Positions 44,901-58,946 of a stretch of 64,000 nt of DNA are shown here, one piece after another. The DNA is taken from positions 2,356,001-2,420,000 of the forward strand of contig JBBPFI010000001.1 of the NCBI GenBank assembly GCA_037974965.1, in the 5' to 3' direction. A program made the position numbers and the translations under genes. Below the pieces are notes generated by a model. It did no database searches and was not told the origin of the DNA. It was given only the letters and a program-made list of their open reading frames with translations. This DNA comes from Dacryopinax spathularia (Eukaryota; Basidiomycota; Dacrymycetes; Dacrymycetales; Dacrymycetaceae). How positions within the stretch are numbered: position 1 is the first letter of the stretch; each line of letters begins with the position of its first letter.

Positions 44901-47204
44901 TCGCTGTGCTGGTTTGGGGGGCTCAGCCTGCCACGCTCCTTTCCGCTCGGACACCTTCTGCTGAAGCTCCGCTGCCTTTCGTTCCTCCTCCATGCGTGCG
45001 GCTTCCTTCTGTCGCCCAGCCTCCTTCTGTCTCTCAGCCTCCTTCTGTTTCTCTAATTCCGCCGCCTTTATCCGCTCTTCCAGCTCTTGTGCCTTTCGTC
45101 TTGCCCGCTCACGCTCGCGTTCTCGCTCCTCTTCCTCTTCTTGCCTCCGACGCTTTGCTCGCTCTGCTGCAGAGTGCATGGCTAATCGGTGGAGTTCACC
45201 GACGTCTACTGCACTGATAGGCAGTGCTGGCGAGCTAGCTGCATCGGGACTTAGGGACTTCAGGGAGGCGGAATCAGGTGCGGTGGAAATCGAAGTTGCG
45301 AGGTGAGGAGGCGGAGGTAGTAGCGTAGAAGATGGTGCAACTGCTGAATCGGATTCAGATGAGGTCGTTAATGGCTGCTGCGGTCGTCCGGAGCCCACCG
45401 CGGGTAACGGTTCGCGTGACTGTGCAGGATGTGCGATATGAGGCGGTAATTGGCGGCCAGTACTTTCACTTTGACTGGGTCGGCGTTGTGTATGGGGATG
45501 AGGAGGAAGAGGTTGTGGCTCTCGCGGAGCGAACGACCCGCTCCGAGGCTCTTTCTGCAAGACATGTATGCCGGTGTGCGGCGGGGCGTCGCGACCAGGA
45601 AAGCCGCCTCGATGATCGTCGAAGCTTTCTCGCCTCCTGCCTGGTGGGTGCTGTTGATGTTGCGTCCCAGGTCGGCCCCAAGGCTCCAGTCGGTTCGACC
45701 GCTCGTTGAACAATGCTCTCGGACTGGTCGCTGAAGGTGATAAGTGAGGAGGTGCATGGCGGTTTGTGTCATGAGCAGGGGGAAGAGGTGCTGTTCGAGG
45801 CCAACTTCGATCAAAGTCGTCCGAGAACCGTTCTTCTCGTGGTACTGGGATAGCAGTCGCCGGTAACGCCTGCTCTATCTCCGCCTCGGCAGCCTCCACC
45901 TTGTATTGGCGTCCGTCACCAAACTCCACCTCGCCAGCCAGGAAATCATCTTCCTCGTCTTCCATCTGTTGAAGCATGAGAGACTGTTCACGTGATGAGC
46001 GCAATCATGCTCACTTCATCCCAGTGATGCGCATTAGGATCCAGATGCACGCCGCGGAACGCATCAGCAGACGTGTCTGCCAGCGCAGGCGGACGCGCTT
46101 CTGCCTTATGCGACGGTCCGACTCTTGGTCTCTTGCCTATTGAAATATCAACAGGGTCCCACGTACAATCGGACTATGAGTCAAGCGCACCTCTTGCTGC
46201 CTCTGCTGCTGTCGGAAAATCAGCCTCCACTCCCAGAGCCGGTTTAGCACTTGTAGGTGCTGCTGCCACAGGATGACCCCAAGCGTTCACAGTGGGCGCT
46301 GCCGGCTTCTGCATCTGTACAATTGCTGGAGCTCGGCTCATCGGGACAACTCCTGCGGGAACTGCTGGCACTCCGGTCGTCCGCGGCGGTGCCGCCATTG
46401 AGGTTGCTAACTTCGCAGATGCGGCTTGTAATGCCGCAGCGGGTCCGACGGTGCCAGGACCAGCACTGCCAGAGACAGAGGACTGGCCTTGCGCAGGGGC
46501 TGGTGTCGCAGCGGGTTGAGGTGAGGGGGCTCCTGATGGCGTGTTGCTCTTCCAGCCCGCAGACGGCGTAGATACTGAAGGAGCGACCATTGTCAGCTTT
46601 GTAGTGACGAGTCGTGATTGAGATTGGGTTGGTGTGATGGATGCGGGTCGGGCAACTGAAGGCCAGTCAGATTAAGACTACAACCTTGGAGAAAAACGGA
46701 CGTACTCGTAGGAACGACGCCCTTGCCCGGGGCTGGAGGCGGGGTTGGCGTGGCTGTCTTCTGCAAGAACTTCTTGTTGATATTCGCGGAGCTGACGAAC
46801 TTCTTCGGTGGTCCTGGATGCGCCATGCCTGTGGCGTGTGCAGATGCGGATGTTGAGGCGTGTTCACTAGTCGCACTCGGCGTCTCCACGGGCGTTGATA
46901 GCGTCGAACCCTCCAGGCCACCATCTTCATGCGGCTCTCCATTGTGCTGACCCTCCGACACCTCTGCCTTTCGCTCTGCATCCTCATGTGGCGGAGTTTG
47001 CGTGTCGATCGATAGCTCTTTCGCCGAATTTGTGCTTCCACTAGCTTCTGCCTGCACAGACGCGTCCCTCGGCTCATCTCCATGCTCATCTCCAGAATGT
47101 GCCCCTGAACCCGCTACACCCGTCACAACAGTCTCCTCGGTCGAACTGCCATTATTGGAATCAATGGCTTGCTGCTGAGAGTCGCGTTCTGGGTCATCAC
47201 CCAT
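41974..47204 (-). CDS. Large disordered protein, BAT2/PRRC2-like N-terminus
   Basis: Exons 47204-46706, 46655-46191, 46136-46015, 45965-43164 and 43110-41974 chain in phase to 1674 residues. Most is Ser/Pro/Ala-rich and disordered. Ordered-looking islands are KKFVSSANINKKFLQKT (about 135-155), the WGHPVAAAP to DFPTAAEAARG segment, FRGVHLDPNAHHWDE joined to MEDEEDDFLAGEVEFGDG (about 347-380), and a highly charged Glu/Arg/Lys helix at about 620-705 that should form a coiled coil or single alpha-helix. The combination resembles fungal proteins with BAT2-like N-termini, proposed to act in RNA granules or translation; that role is inferred. The PNPWGKAILPDPEHLKAVWS motif near 1345 is another conserved-looking patch. 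No enzyme domain is seen. Confidence 0.78.
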
Positions 47205-47696
47205 GCTCTGGTCGAACTAGTTCGCTGAGAGACGCGCCGAAAGAAGCCAAGATCAGCCAGGGATGCTCACACGACTGCGGTCGACACGCCTCACCAGCAG
47301 GTATCGGAAATATGATAGCCAACGACCTCCCCAGGCTTAGAAAGGTATAAGAGAATCTGAGAGCTCCCTTCGAGTGGTGGAGCAAATGATAGGAGCAGGC
47401 AGCAATGTGTATTGATAGTAGTCGCCCGACGCCGACGCTATTGGGCTGTACAGTCTGCTCACACCGCGCAACTGACTGTGGGCTTGCGATCCAATGTGAA
47501 TCACAGAACGGACCTAAACTTTTAGCTCCGTGCACCCTCCCTCACCCGCCACCTATCACCGAACTGAACGTATAGCTGCGCGCCGAACCAACAATGGAGA
47601 TGGTTATCTTGACTACCGCCTTCTCAAGGTAGTTTGTAGGTATAATAAATTTCATTCAGGGACTGGATTACCCCATCATATGCTACAACACCACCT
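47205..47696. other. Promoter of the large protein and 3' end of NDUFS3
   Basis: A 492-bp gap on a run of minus-strand genes. Nothing beyond the expected promoter and terminator is seen. Confidence 0.5.
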
Positions 47697-48767
<1,071 letters not shown>

Positions 48768-48983
48768 GGTTTGGGCGAGGTTAAGGACCAGATACCCTGC
48801 TTTGGCAACGTTCTAATTGGGCAACACATTCGCACAGCCACTGATGGGCGTCATCCGTGCGATCGGCCGGCTGTCCCCGCACCATGACAAGGTAAAATCT
48901 ATCACTATCGTGGTATAAATAGGTTCATTCACAACCAGATCATTTGTGTAATGTAGAAAGATTAGCTATGCGAACGAAGGGCT

Positions 48984-50543
48984 TTATGCGGCATGAGCGA
49001 GCTCAACAGCCTTCTCAGCAGCCTCATCTAAGCCGTCGAAGGGGTAGATCTTCAACCCAGACTCCCGGATAAGCCTAAACGAGACGTGAGCAAGAGGCCG
49101 AAAAGAAGCAGAAATTGCTTACGCCTTCGCCTCAGGCTCCTTCGTGCCCTGCAGACGCACGACCAAGGGGACCTTAAGCTGGAGCTCCTTGGTAGCCTTG
49201 ATCACACCCTCGGCAATGTAGTCGCAGCGCATGATACCACCGAAAATGTTGACGAAGATCGACTTGACGCTAGGATCGCTGAGCAGGATACCGAACGCAG
49301 CCTTGACAGTCTCAGGCGTGGCCCCACCACCAACGTCAAGGAAGTTGGCGGGGTCACCACCATGCAGCTTGAGCACATCCATGGTGGCCATGGCGAGACC
49401 GGCGCCGTTGACGAGGCAGCCGACGTTGCCGTCAAGCTTGATGAAGTTCAGGTTGTACTTCTGAGCCTCAACCTCGGCCGGGTCTTCCTGGGAGATATCG
49501 CGGAGAGCGAAGATGTCCTTCTGACGGAACTCGGCGTTATCGTCGAAGCCGAACTTGGCATCCATGCTGCGGAAGAACGTTTAGTCGAGGGTTGACGATC
49601 TTTCTCGGGTATATGCTCACCAAAGAACAGCACCACCCTTCGTCTCAGCCAAAGGATTGATCTCAATTTGCGTCGCATCCTTCTCATGGAAGATCTTGTA
49701 CAGCTTCTGGAAGATATCGGCCGCCTGCTTTTGGGCAGACTCGGTCTTGAAGCCCAGCTTCTTCGCGACGCCGAGAGCCTCGTCGGTAGATAAGCCATTC
49801 TCAAAGTTGATGGGAGTGGTGATGATCGCCTCTGGGTTCTCCTTTGCCACATCCTCGATGTTCATACCACCAGATGCAGATGCAACGAGTACAGGTGATT
49901 GCGTGGCACGGTCATTAAGGATGGCAGCGTAGTATTCATGCTCCGGTGTGCGACGCTCCGCAAGCATGACCTGCGTTACATCAGCAAAATCATTCTTTAA
50001 GCAGTGTTGACAGCACGCACAGCGTTACATATCCGCCCCTTCTCGCCAGTCTGCTTCGTGATCAGCTTGTGGCCAATCATCTTCTCCGCGATCTCCTCCG
50101 CCTCCTGAGGCGAGTTGACCATGTGCACACCGCCCTGGAAACCATTCTCGAAATGGCCCTTCCCACGACCACCAGCAAGGACCTGAGCCTTGATCACCAG
50201 CTCATTAGTGCCTATACTTTACGTCAGCCGATAAACGGAATGCATGCTGAGGAGCTGGCTAACCAAACTTCTTTGCCACTTCCAATGCCTCCTTCGGCGA
50301 TTTGGCAGCAATGCTCTTTGGTGTTGGTACACCATACTACGAACACGATGAGCAACTCATCCCTCGAACATGCCTTTCATCACTTACAGAGTTCAGCAAC
50401 TCGACAGATTGGTATTCATGAATGCTAAGAAAGCGCTTCTGCTGGCCCGCGAACTATATGCACATCAGCGGACCATCACCACAAATCCGCAAACCTTTAC
50501 ATACGCGCTTAAGAGCGGGCAATGCCCTCGCAGAGCGAAACAT
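48984..50543 (-). CDS. LSC2: Succinyl-CoA ligase beta subunit, mitochondrial
   Basis: Exons 50543-50505, 50453-50388, 50336-50264, 50211-50021, 49970-49621, 49566-49123 and 49074-48984 give 417 residues. With the alpha subunit it converts succinyl-CoA, phosphate and a nucleoside diphosphate to succinate, CoA and NTP in the TCA cycle. A short presequence ([13 protein letters not shown]) fills exon 1. Exons 2-4 carry the ATP-grasp start ([27 protein letters not shown]). Later motifs are [10 protein letters not shown] (Mg2+ binding), [18 protein letters not shown], and [12 protein letters not shown], the last two in the phosphate and CoA-interacting ligase domain. ATP versus GTP preference cannot be read with confidence. 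First exons are tiny (39 and 66 nt). The call is secure. Confidence 0.97.
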
Positions 50544-52204
50544 AGTAGTGGGTGCTGGTCGTCAAAAAGTCAGCGACAGCAACGACAAACAGCGAAAGCG
50601 AGCGAGATATACCGGAGTTGGCTTTGCCGGTTCAATCGTGGATGAACGTTAGGGACGGCAACGGCGGGAAGGGGCCGAGGAGAGATTGAACGGAGACGGA
50701 TTCGGTCACGTTCGCATGACGTCCGCGACGCCGCGGCGTGCTCAGCCACTAATTTGGGCCCAATTGACCTGACAACGAGCTGTTGTGCGAACCTCGCTGG
50801 CGAACGTGCCGTCCAGCACTTTGCTTATCGTTGAAATATGTCGGCGTTGTCGAAGTACCATGCCCGCAATGACAGGCTGAAGAGAAATGACATACGGACT
50901 AGGAAGTGGAAGCGCTAGATGCCAGTGTGCGAGATCACCCTTGAGCTAATAAGGACAGGTGTGTCTGACATATATTTTGATTGACCTATTGGAGTTCAAT
51001 GCCCTCCTACTCATACCATTGTTTGCACTAAACCAGCTATCAACATGAATCTAGCGTGAGTGGATGCCTCAAAGCATCTGAGCGGATAGAAGCCTTTGTT
51101 AGAAACCCAAAAAGCGTTTCCGCTGACGATTCCGGCCCGCTCCCGTACACCCTTGATCGTCCGCAAGCTGATCAATTCGGCTAGTCGTTCAGACGACAGC
51201 TTGGTTTATGGATTTCAGTCAGTCCTGCCATGGCGCTGTGCCACAAGTGGTGGTCTGCTTCCCGAGTTCAGGTCGGGGTTGGTTTCCAGTATCGGATTAC
51301 AGGAGCAGATCGTACGCCGCCCCACCAAAGAGTTCGGGAACGAGGGCGAGAAAACGTAATTTACAACCTCAATAAGGCGAATTAGCTCCGGCAGCCGTTG
51401 TTGACAGATAGTCCAGGTCAACGGTGAGCTGTCGGGGGTCGTGACGAAAAAGGGTTTAAGGGACCGGACAGCCTGGCGACGCGAACAACGGTCGAGGGAC
51501 GCGATCTGCAACAAACATTTGCAGCATCTCACATTCGCGGAGAGCTTGCTTTTTTGTAATGTAGGCCGGTTGTGAATGTGACTGATACGTGAGCCCAACA
51601 TGACCAGTCCTGCGCTGAACGGAGAGTCCACGTAACGGTCTTGCTCATCAACCCTCATCAAGCCGAAAACGTCGCAGACATTGATTTGTCGCTTCTTGGG
51701 ATAGGGCCCTTGACAACACCCGCTTTTCGCTCTCCAGTAAAGAGAACAAGGCGAATTAGCGGGCATCCCATGTGGTTCCTGACATTCGAAATACCCCCGG
51801 CGGGCTGATAGCCACATCAAAGGCCGGGCATGCAAGGGTGGAGAAAAAGGGAAAGGACCGATCGATTGTCGCTTCGAGGAAAAGAAGCCGGACGCGCTCC
51901 GGATGCATTCCAGTAAGAAAATCCAGGCGCATACACAGACCGTCCCACGCCTCGACGAGACAAACGCGACCCCAAAGCCACCCCTCCGTCTTTGACAGGC
52001 AGGACCAGCCAGACCAGACCCAGCCTTCCCCTCGCCTTGTGCAAGCTGGGCCCCGCTGCCGTCTTCCTCTCGGCAGCCGTCCTCGACAGTCAGTCCATAT
52101 CTCTCCTCCCTCCCGTCCTTCTTTCCCTCCCTTACCCCTGGTCTGCTCTCGTACAACTGGCGACTTGTCGTTGAGGCTCAACCGGCTGAGGGGACACGAC
52201 CATC
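50544..52204. other. Divergent promoter region of LSC2 and the Ser/Pro-rich gene
   Basis: About 1.66 kb. A minus-strand frame from 52156 to 51215 stays open for 313 codons but has no early ATG (first in-frame ATGs appear well inside) and no domain. See the findings. The 200 bp before 52205 are C/T-rich like other promoters here. Confidence 0.5.
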
Positions 52205-55200
52205 ATGCACGCCGTTCGCCCCTCTCCCAACCCATCGACCGATACCCTCTCGGCAGCACCTCCATTGACATTTGGCGCATCGGCAGCATCTTCCTCTCGG
52301 TCCTCCTCACGCTCGGTGCACACATTGCGACCGGTACTCCGCCGGCGGGATGCCGACATGGACAGCGATTCGTCGAGTGCGGGCTCGGACATCTCAGCAC
52401 GCTTGTCGGCACCGCCGAACGTGAAAATCCCGCTCGGCGATGCGGTGGAGGGTATCAGAAGAGAGGTGCGGGAGATGAGGAGTGTGCTCAATGGGACGGC
52501 GAGTGGACGGACCACTCCAAAACGGCGAAAGAAGGGGACAAGGAGCGCTACCGACGGGGAGAGGCCGAGGGGTGCATATAGTGCACTTGGTGTGAGGAGT
52601 GCGGATGAAAAGAGCTTGCTGCAGCGGGAACTTGAAGAGGCCAACGTAAGTCCCATCATGCAAATGTATGCGCGAGATGAAATCCGTTTACGACCTATAT
52701 GCGCTCTATAGGACTTCATGACACATACGCCGATCGACTCGCCCATCATCCCCTCCGCTTCGTCGTCGTCATATATGTCTGACTCCTCCGCCGCCCCCGC
52801 CTACCCATATCACTGGGCAGGCAACCCGTATCCCTCCACCTACACCGACATCCCGCCCTCTCCGTCCCCCTCTCTCCACTTCAGCACCTCTTCGTCGTTC
52901 CAGTCATCCTCTCATACCCCGCATACATCTCTCGCATCCTCGGTCTACCCAGTCTCGTCAAGCAGCACCAACCAGACAAATACCAACACATACACATACA
53001 CCTTTAGCGGCATGTCCTCGCCTACTTCGCCGGGGTCGAACGCAACGTACCGGACGAACAGCATGGCCTTCTCTCAACTGTCTGGCTCTCGCAGCATGCA
53101 GTATCTCCCGCTGTCACCATCTCTATCTGGTAGTGCTTCAGTGCACTCCCAGTCGCTTGAGTCAGCCGCGGACGGCGAAGATGATGTTGCTTATCGATTA
53201 AAGCTGCTCGTGCAAAACCGTTACTACTTGCCATCTCCGCATGACAAGCCTACGGTGCAAGAGCTTGGTGGTCTGACGGTATCGCCTTCTGGTGGTATCA
53301 CGAACACCTCCGTATCATCCAAGCCAAAGTCACCCGGCGGGGCGCTCAAGCAACTCTTCGGCGGGCGAACGCGTTCAAACACTTCCCTCACTTCTTCCTC
53401 CCAAAACTCCTCACCAGGTTCGAACCCGCATCCAGCATCTCCAGGACAAATGCGGTCTTCCCGATCGCAAGTCTTTACACGCGCCGCTGCAGGACCAGCG
53501 CCTCCTCCGTCACTTGCGATTCCTGGTACATTCCCTCGACGAGCTTCGTCGCCAGCCATCGCTAGTCCTCCAACATCCAAGACGCCGGAACCCAAAGGGC
53601 GGGTCATGGTCATCAAGGAGCGCGTGCCTGATCTGCCTCGCGCGGCTCGTGAAGCCCGCATGCGGGAGGAAGAACGCGCTCGGATACATCCTGAAGTAGC
53701 GAAGAGAAGGGAGATGGAGCTGCTGGAGCAAACTCAGGAGTGGGAAGTTGATCCGACAGAGGAGGTTGATATGGCACCCCCCGCACTCAAGGACCCCGTG
53801 AAGGCGAAGATTGCTAAAGGAACATTCCTTCCACCTCGCCCGCCACCTCAGGCGCCTGCTCCGCCTCCTCCTCCTCCCCCGAAGGAGGAATCGCAATCGG
53901 TGGGACTGGGTATCTCAGCACCGCCAGCGCCATCTCCAGTGCCGAGCCGTCAAGTCCCCGCTTCAGTTCGAGGCGAATCTGAGTGGGAGACCGAGGAATC
54001 CGAGTTCGAGGCTGCCCCTGCTCCTGCACCGGTGCCGCGGCATCTCGACCTTGATCCTGAGGAAGAGGCATGGCGAAAGGCGCTCCTGCATCAAGCAGTT
54101 GGTCTCAGCATGGTCCAACAATGGCCGAAGCGGATTATCGCGGACGAAGCGGAGGACAGCTCGGCCTGGGAGACAGAAGCTCCGGCACCTACACCAAGAG
54201 CAGTCCCGCAAAACCAGCCTAGGCGACAAGTTGGACAAGGCACGTACGGCGGCTCAAACGTCGACCTGCGTCCTACGCGACAGAGAATTGCCAGCAACGC
54301 GTCAGCGTCCGCTGCCTCGTCGGCCAAGAAGTCCGTACGGAAAGTCGCGAGTCAGCCAGCAATGGTCGTCGGCCCTCCGCCGCGGATGCCGTTGCCGCCT
54401 CTCCCGCTTCCTCCACTTCCAGCCAAAATTCAGCCTGCCGTACCGCTTTCTGCTCCCGCCGCCTTGCTCCCTCCTCTGGAGTTGATAGACAAGCCGGCGG
54501 CGCCGCAAGCTGCTGCCACCCACTCGATGACTTCAGGCCCAAGCGTTGAATCTGAGCTGTCTACGCGTCAAAGCTTCGATAGCGCCTCCCAGTATTCTGG
54601 AACTGACGGTGAGACAAGGAAGCGGGACACCATCATCGCTCTACCGAGGGGTACGGTCCCCGTTGAGTCTGCGTCTCCGGCCTCACCAGTACATGGACGT
54701 AATGCTAGCGGCGGTACTGGCGCGTCCCTGTCGCCCCCTGGATCGCCGATATCGTTTGGAAGCGGCAGTATTCCGCCGGCTCAGCGAACCTCGCCGCAAG
54801 GTTTCCGATCACCATCTAGCCCGGGTAGTCCGCACAGTGCACTCGGCTTCAGGCGCAAGCCTGCGCCTCTTGTCTTGGGCGGACCCGAACTTGCGACATT
54901 CCCTATTCCACGCGGGCCGCTACATCCAGCCTTGCAAAAAGATGGCAGCGTTCTTGCTCCACCTGCGCGAGATGACGGCATGGTCGATTTCCCAAGTCAA
55001 CGAATGGTTATGACTCCCAGTTCCGTTGGCGCGTCTCTGGGGCATGGACATCCGTCCACCGCTCCGCACGACATGGATCGCTTCCCTGTCGAGCGCTTGC
55101 ACAGCCCGGCAATGTCCAACTTCAGCATGCCACACAGTATTCCTCGAGCATCAAGCACATTCTCGCATGCCGATTCCGTCTCGCTTGCTCCGTCTAGCAA

Positions 55201-55687
55201 GTATCATTCCTCAGGTGCCAAGACGACACCCCTAGACCAATACGGATTCGACCGTCGCCGGCCGATAACGAACACTCCAGTTGAGCCACGCTCAGCTTCG
55301 CCATCCGCGCGTTCGTTCTTCTCCCGATTCAGAAAAGATTCCAACAAGAAAGCCCGAATGCCGGGCTCTACATTAGAGCTCATCAAGCACATGCCGCCGT
55401 CTCCGTCTGCCGCCACCCTTGCCTTGACCAGAACTGGCGGCATCAGCAGCGAGAATGTCGCAATCGTTTCCAACCAGAGCGGCCGTAGTGCCAGCTCTGA
55501 CGCAGGAGTTTCGCCCATTGCGCCAACTCAGAATACCCCTACGGCCGCCTGGACACGCCAGCAGCAATCGGAAGATCCTGCCGTCAGAAGACTGGACGGT
55601 CTGCTTGCTCAGCATGTTGAGGCGGAACGGGAGAGGATGCGACAGATCGCCAGTCGTGCTCACGCGGCCGCTTCTGTGAGATCGTGA
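52205..55687 (+). CDS. Ser/Pro-rich fungal protein of unknown function
   Basis: Exons 52205-52645 and 52712-55687 (66-nt intron) give 1138 residues. No known domain is recognised. Most of it is low-complexity Ser/Pro/Ala sequence. Less biased islands are AVEGIRREVREMRSVLNG (about residue 80), VAYRLKLLVQNRYYLPSPHD (about 300), a charged helix KGRVMVIKERVPDLPRAARE running into RREMELLEQTQEWEVDP (about 440-500), a polyproline tract (about 530-545), and STLELIKHMPPSPSAATLAL near 1040. The splice joins REL-EEAN to DFMTHTPID. The polyproline runs and phosphorylation-rich composition suggest a sca­ffold near the cytoskeleton or signalling, but this is guesswork. Confidence 0.75.
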
Positions 55688-56230
55688 ACGCCTCGCCTTG
55701 GATCGTTTCTTTCGCCCGTCTTTCTTACCACTGCTTTGACGCAACCACCTCGATACCCAATGAGTACGAGATTTCCACATTTTGACATATGCCATCAATT
55801 CGACCTTTTATCTCTCTGGAAATGGGTGTATAGTATATCGTACGAAACGTTTCATATTTGATGTTTTACGGTCTCGTCCTTTCGAGCACAGTGTATTGAG
55901 CTATTTGATCATCATTATTCTACAGTGTCCATCCACACACAAGCGTTTGTTCTGGTGTGGGTATTGCAACACTCGCGGGCGCGGCACTTTTAAGCACAGT
56001 TGGTTTTGGGTGATGCGCTGCAATGTGAAGAGCAACATTATAAACCACGTTTGGATTCGCCCACAACGATGTATGATTTTTGGGGACACATCAAAAGCCA
56101 AGCACTTGACCACTTAACAAAGATCCCATCCTGAAGCCAACATTCACTAGCAATCGCGCAGGAACAGATTTATGATGTATTCATTTTATTATCATGATAT
56201 GAATGACAGCTATACTAGTTTTGACTAAGA
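55688..56230. other. 3' region between the Ser/Pro-rich gene and repeat copy A
   Basis: A/T-richer than the rest of the window, with several AATAAA-like strings (for example ATTTTATTATC near 56185). It probably carries the 3' UTR and terminator of the Ser/Pro-rich gene. No gene is seen. Confidence 0.45.
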
Positions 56231-57241
56231 ATCAAAGAAACGACTCACCTTCAACTAAACCAAGTCAATCCTAAGAGATGGGAGGATGTCAGTTCATTTT
56301 CATGATGCTCAGAGGAAAAGGTACTCACAAAAACAACTGGATGCCCACTGCACAAGCGTACAGTGGGCCACCATCCACACGAGCTCACCCAGTGGCCAAC
56401 CTGGGTGAGCAAGTGCGGACACCGAAAGCGTGGCAAGGGAACGGTGACAGAATAAAGATAAAAATAATAATAAAAAAGAAGACGAAGAAGTTGCCTCCCC
56501 AGGCGATGGCAGCACTTTCATGCGCGGTTAGCTGGCTTCCCTTTCACTGTCCTTTCTCGTCGGTCCGCCTACCCGCCTCCTGCCTCCGCTCTCCTTTCCT
56601 CCCTCGAACCCCTGCCAGCCAGCAACCCGCATCTTCCTGGCTCCCCGGGGAGAGAGGGAGCCGCGCCTATGTATATGTTTAGGTGTGTGGTTGCGGCGCG
56701 ATTTTTGGGCTAGGCCTGTCGAAGACTCCTACGCGCCGCTGGAGGAGTCGACCTAGTGGTGCCCGCCCAGGCAGATACGTCCTCGGCCGATAGGGCTCCC
56801 CTGGGGCGGGTGCAGGGGTGGAGGGTGGGGTAAAGTAGAGAAGGCTCGACGGGGTGAGGGGGTGCGGGGTGTAAGGAGTGACCAACTGCGACAAATGGGC
56901 GAGTTTAATAGGCCAGAGAGGGACGCACAGGCCATGGTTTGTGCGTTTCTTGCTGCTGGAGGAGGACGGTGGCTGGGGTGAGAGAAGCTGCCCCACGTGT
57001 CTGGGAAGCAGGGCGGTCGTTAGGCAGGAGCTTCCGCTGCTTGGGAAAAGAAGGCGTCAAGGAATGAAAGAAGGCGGAGTCCACTTCCGTGGGAAGGTGA
57101 AAGGGTTCCGAGTGAGTGGAGAGGTGGAAGATGTAGGAAGATTGCTTTGTCAGTCCATTCATCGGCCGCAAGGGATTCGTTTTTGCCATGCTCGGCAGGC
57201 CTTCCAAAGGGTTGATGAAGGGGCTGGAGAGGCAACAGCCG
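56231..57241 (-). repeat. Inverted repeat, copy A (left)
   Basis: Read on the minus strand, this segment matches 62714-63632 over almost its whole length, with several indels. Shared landmarks in order are CGGCTGTTGCCTCTCCAGCC, GGCCGATGAATGGA, AACCATGGCC, GCCCCAGGGGAGCCC, CGGCCGAGGACGTATCTGCC, GGGCGGGCACCACTAGGTCG, a TATA-like stretch, the hairpin GGCTCCC...CCCCGGGGAGCC, GGGGAGGCAACTT, and TTTTTGTGAGT. The last is a splice donor, followed by a 58-nt intron (56328-56271), a 22-nt microexon (56270-56249) and another GTGAGT donor. Frames are broken by indels relative to copy B, so conserved coding of the first part is unlikely. Beyond 56249 the similarity stops. Confidence 0.8.
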
Positions 57242-57569
57242 GGAGGGTGCGCCTTGCTCCGTGCTCGCATTATCGGAGTAGCACGTTCTCTTCGCACAGA
57301 GCGGCCGAACAGGAGCAAATCGTCTCCAACGGTGAGACCGGCGCAGAGACCGTACGGTTCAAGACGGGCGCACATCACCAGTATCGAGTCCAATCTGCAA
57401 TCCATAATAAGTGATACTGTACAACGGTTTGCAAGTGCGCAAAAACAATCAGAGATCTCGAGTCTGTAACGAAAGTAACATAGGAGTACACCCGCTCCCC
57501 GTCTCCCCATCCCCCCAACTCCTACCGCTCGCCACCCATCCACGGCGAACAGCCAGCATACGCGCACGT

Positions 57570-58946
57570 TCAGCGCACCTGCCCCCCCGGCTGGTTCCAG
57601 CTCAACAGGCTCATATCGCCCAACCGGCGCGGTTTGACGCAGTGCCATACCAGCCCCACCACGGCGAGGAGGACGAAGAGCGCTGCGGTGCCGACGTATG
57701 CCCAGCCTAGGAAGGGATTTTTGCCGCCTATCCAGGAGACGGTGCTGATTACGAGGGATTTGGTGCCGCCGAACATCTCTACTGGGAAGTCTAGTGGAGA
57801 GGGTTAGTATGGGTAGAGCAGGTGCAGAGAGGCGAGGCGAGGAGGTATGAGGGGGGCAAGGGAGAAGTAGGAAGGGGGAAGGAGAGAGGTAGTGGGAAAA
57901 GGGGAAAGGGGACGTACTCATCGCCACGCTAACCTCGTACCTCCCCTGCGGCAACACAGCACCATCGTTCCTCCCATAAAGCTTCGTGAACGTCGGCAAG
58001 CCCGCAGTCCGCATCCAAACCTGAAAATGCTCGTCGTTCCTCAAATCCGGATAGCTGCTCGCATTATACCTGCTGCCGTACTTCGCGTGCCAGTTCGGCG
58101 GGGGAGCCACCTGCGTGAGGTCGCTGTACCCGGGGTAGTCGACGTATTTCTTCGCTTCGCCCGACCAGGCAATGCCTTGCGAGGTGAAGTTGTACGGCTG
58201 TGTACCCGAAGAGACGGGAGTGAGGTTGCCGATCGTGTCGTTATAGATACTGTTCGCGATCAGCCCGCATGGATAGATAGGGATCGTGCCGTCGATAGAG
58301 TCGAGCGGCGCGCAGTTGCCTTTACTCAGCGCGTTCGCGTCGGGGGCTTTGCCCTGCAGTTGGTTGCTGTCGAGCGACTTGACGTACCGACGATGGTTTT
58401 GGAAGAAGTTTGTCAGTTTGTAGTACATGAATACGCTGGGGCCCATATCGGCCGGGACGTCAAACTGGATCGTGCATGTTCCTTGTTGGCCTTCGGCGTC
58501 GGCCGGAGCGGGCTGGAAGGTCCACTGCGGAGGGCTGTACGAGGAGCCGGAATGGGCCGAGGAGAGCTTGTAGCTGTAGGTGGGCAGGTTGGAGGGTGTG
58601 CTGGAGGCGGTATGACACTGCGTGTAGTCGAGCGTTATCTCGCTGACGAGGTTGGAGCCCCAGATGAGCAGACCGCCAATGGGGGCGAAGATGAGACCGA
58701 TGATGAATAGTGTCGGGAGGACAGTGCGCGGGGTGAGGATAGGCTGCCACGCTTTTAAGCGTTGTTGCTTGAAGGCCGTGTCTGCCAACATCCTGGTTAG
58801 ATAAGGTCTTGACGCAATGGAAGGGAAGTGGTGGACGCACTGGCTGGCCGACGCCAACTGCCTTTCTTCTCCTTCCCTTGGTCGTCTACCTCGCCGTTCT
58901 GCCCATTCTGCTCAGCCTGCTTCTTCTTCCTGTTCCAGACTGCCAT
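57570..58946 (-). CDS. CDC50/LEM3 family flippase subunit
   Basis: Exons 58946-58841, 58781-57918 and 57790-57570 give 396 residues. It is the beta subunit required for folding, ER exit and activity of P4-ATPase phospholipid flippases. After a Lys/Gln-rich cytosolic start, exon 2 opens with the family signature N-TAFKQQRLKAWQPILTP. The first membrane helix is VLPTLFIIGLIFAPIGGLLI (about 55-75). A large ectodomain follows with conserved cysteines (YTQCHTAS, QGTCTIQF, GNCAPLDS, YPCGLIANS) and several N-x-S/T sites, then NFPVEMFGGTKSL and the second helix (YVGTAALFVLLAVVGLVWHC). It lies inside the inverted repeat, divergent from ECD. Which of Cdc50, Lem3 or Crf1 it matches is not clear from sequence. 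Confidence 0.95.

Noticed and set aside
56753-56935. Small conserved ORF ending GRGRICLGGHH in both repeat copies
   Set aside because: The last part reads the same in both copies, but the start frames differ because of indels, so the similarity follows DNA identity rather than protein conservation.
56905-57560. Extension of the CDC50 frame far downstream
   Set aside because: The frame runs through the second intron, bypassing a clear GTACGT donor and the terminal membrane helix, and enters repeat copy A. The spliced model restores the family C-terminus.
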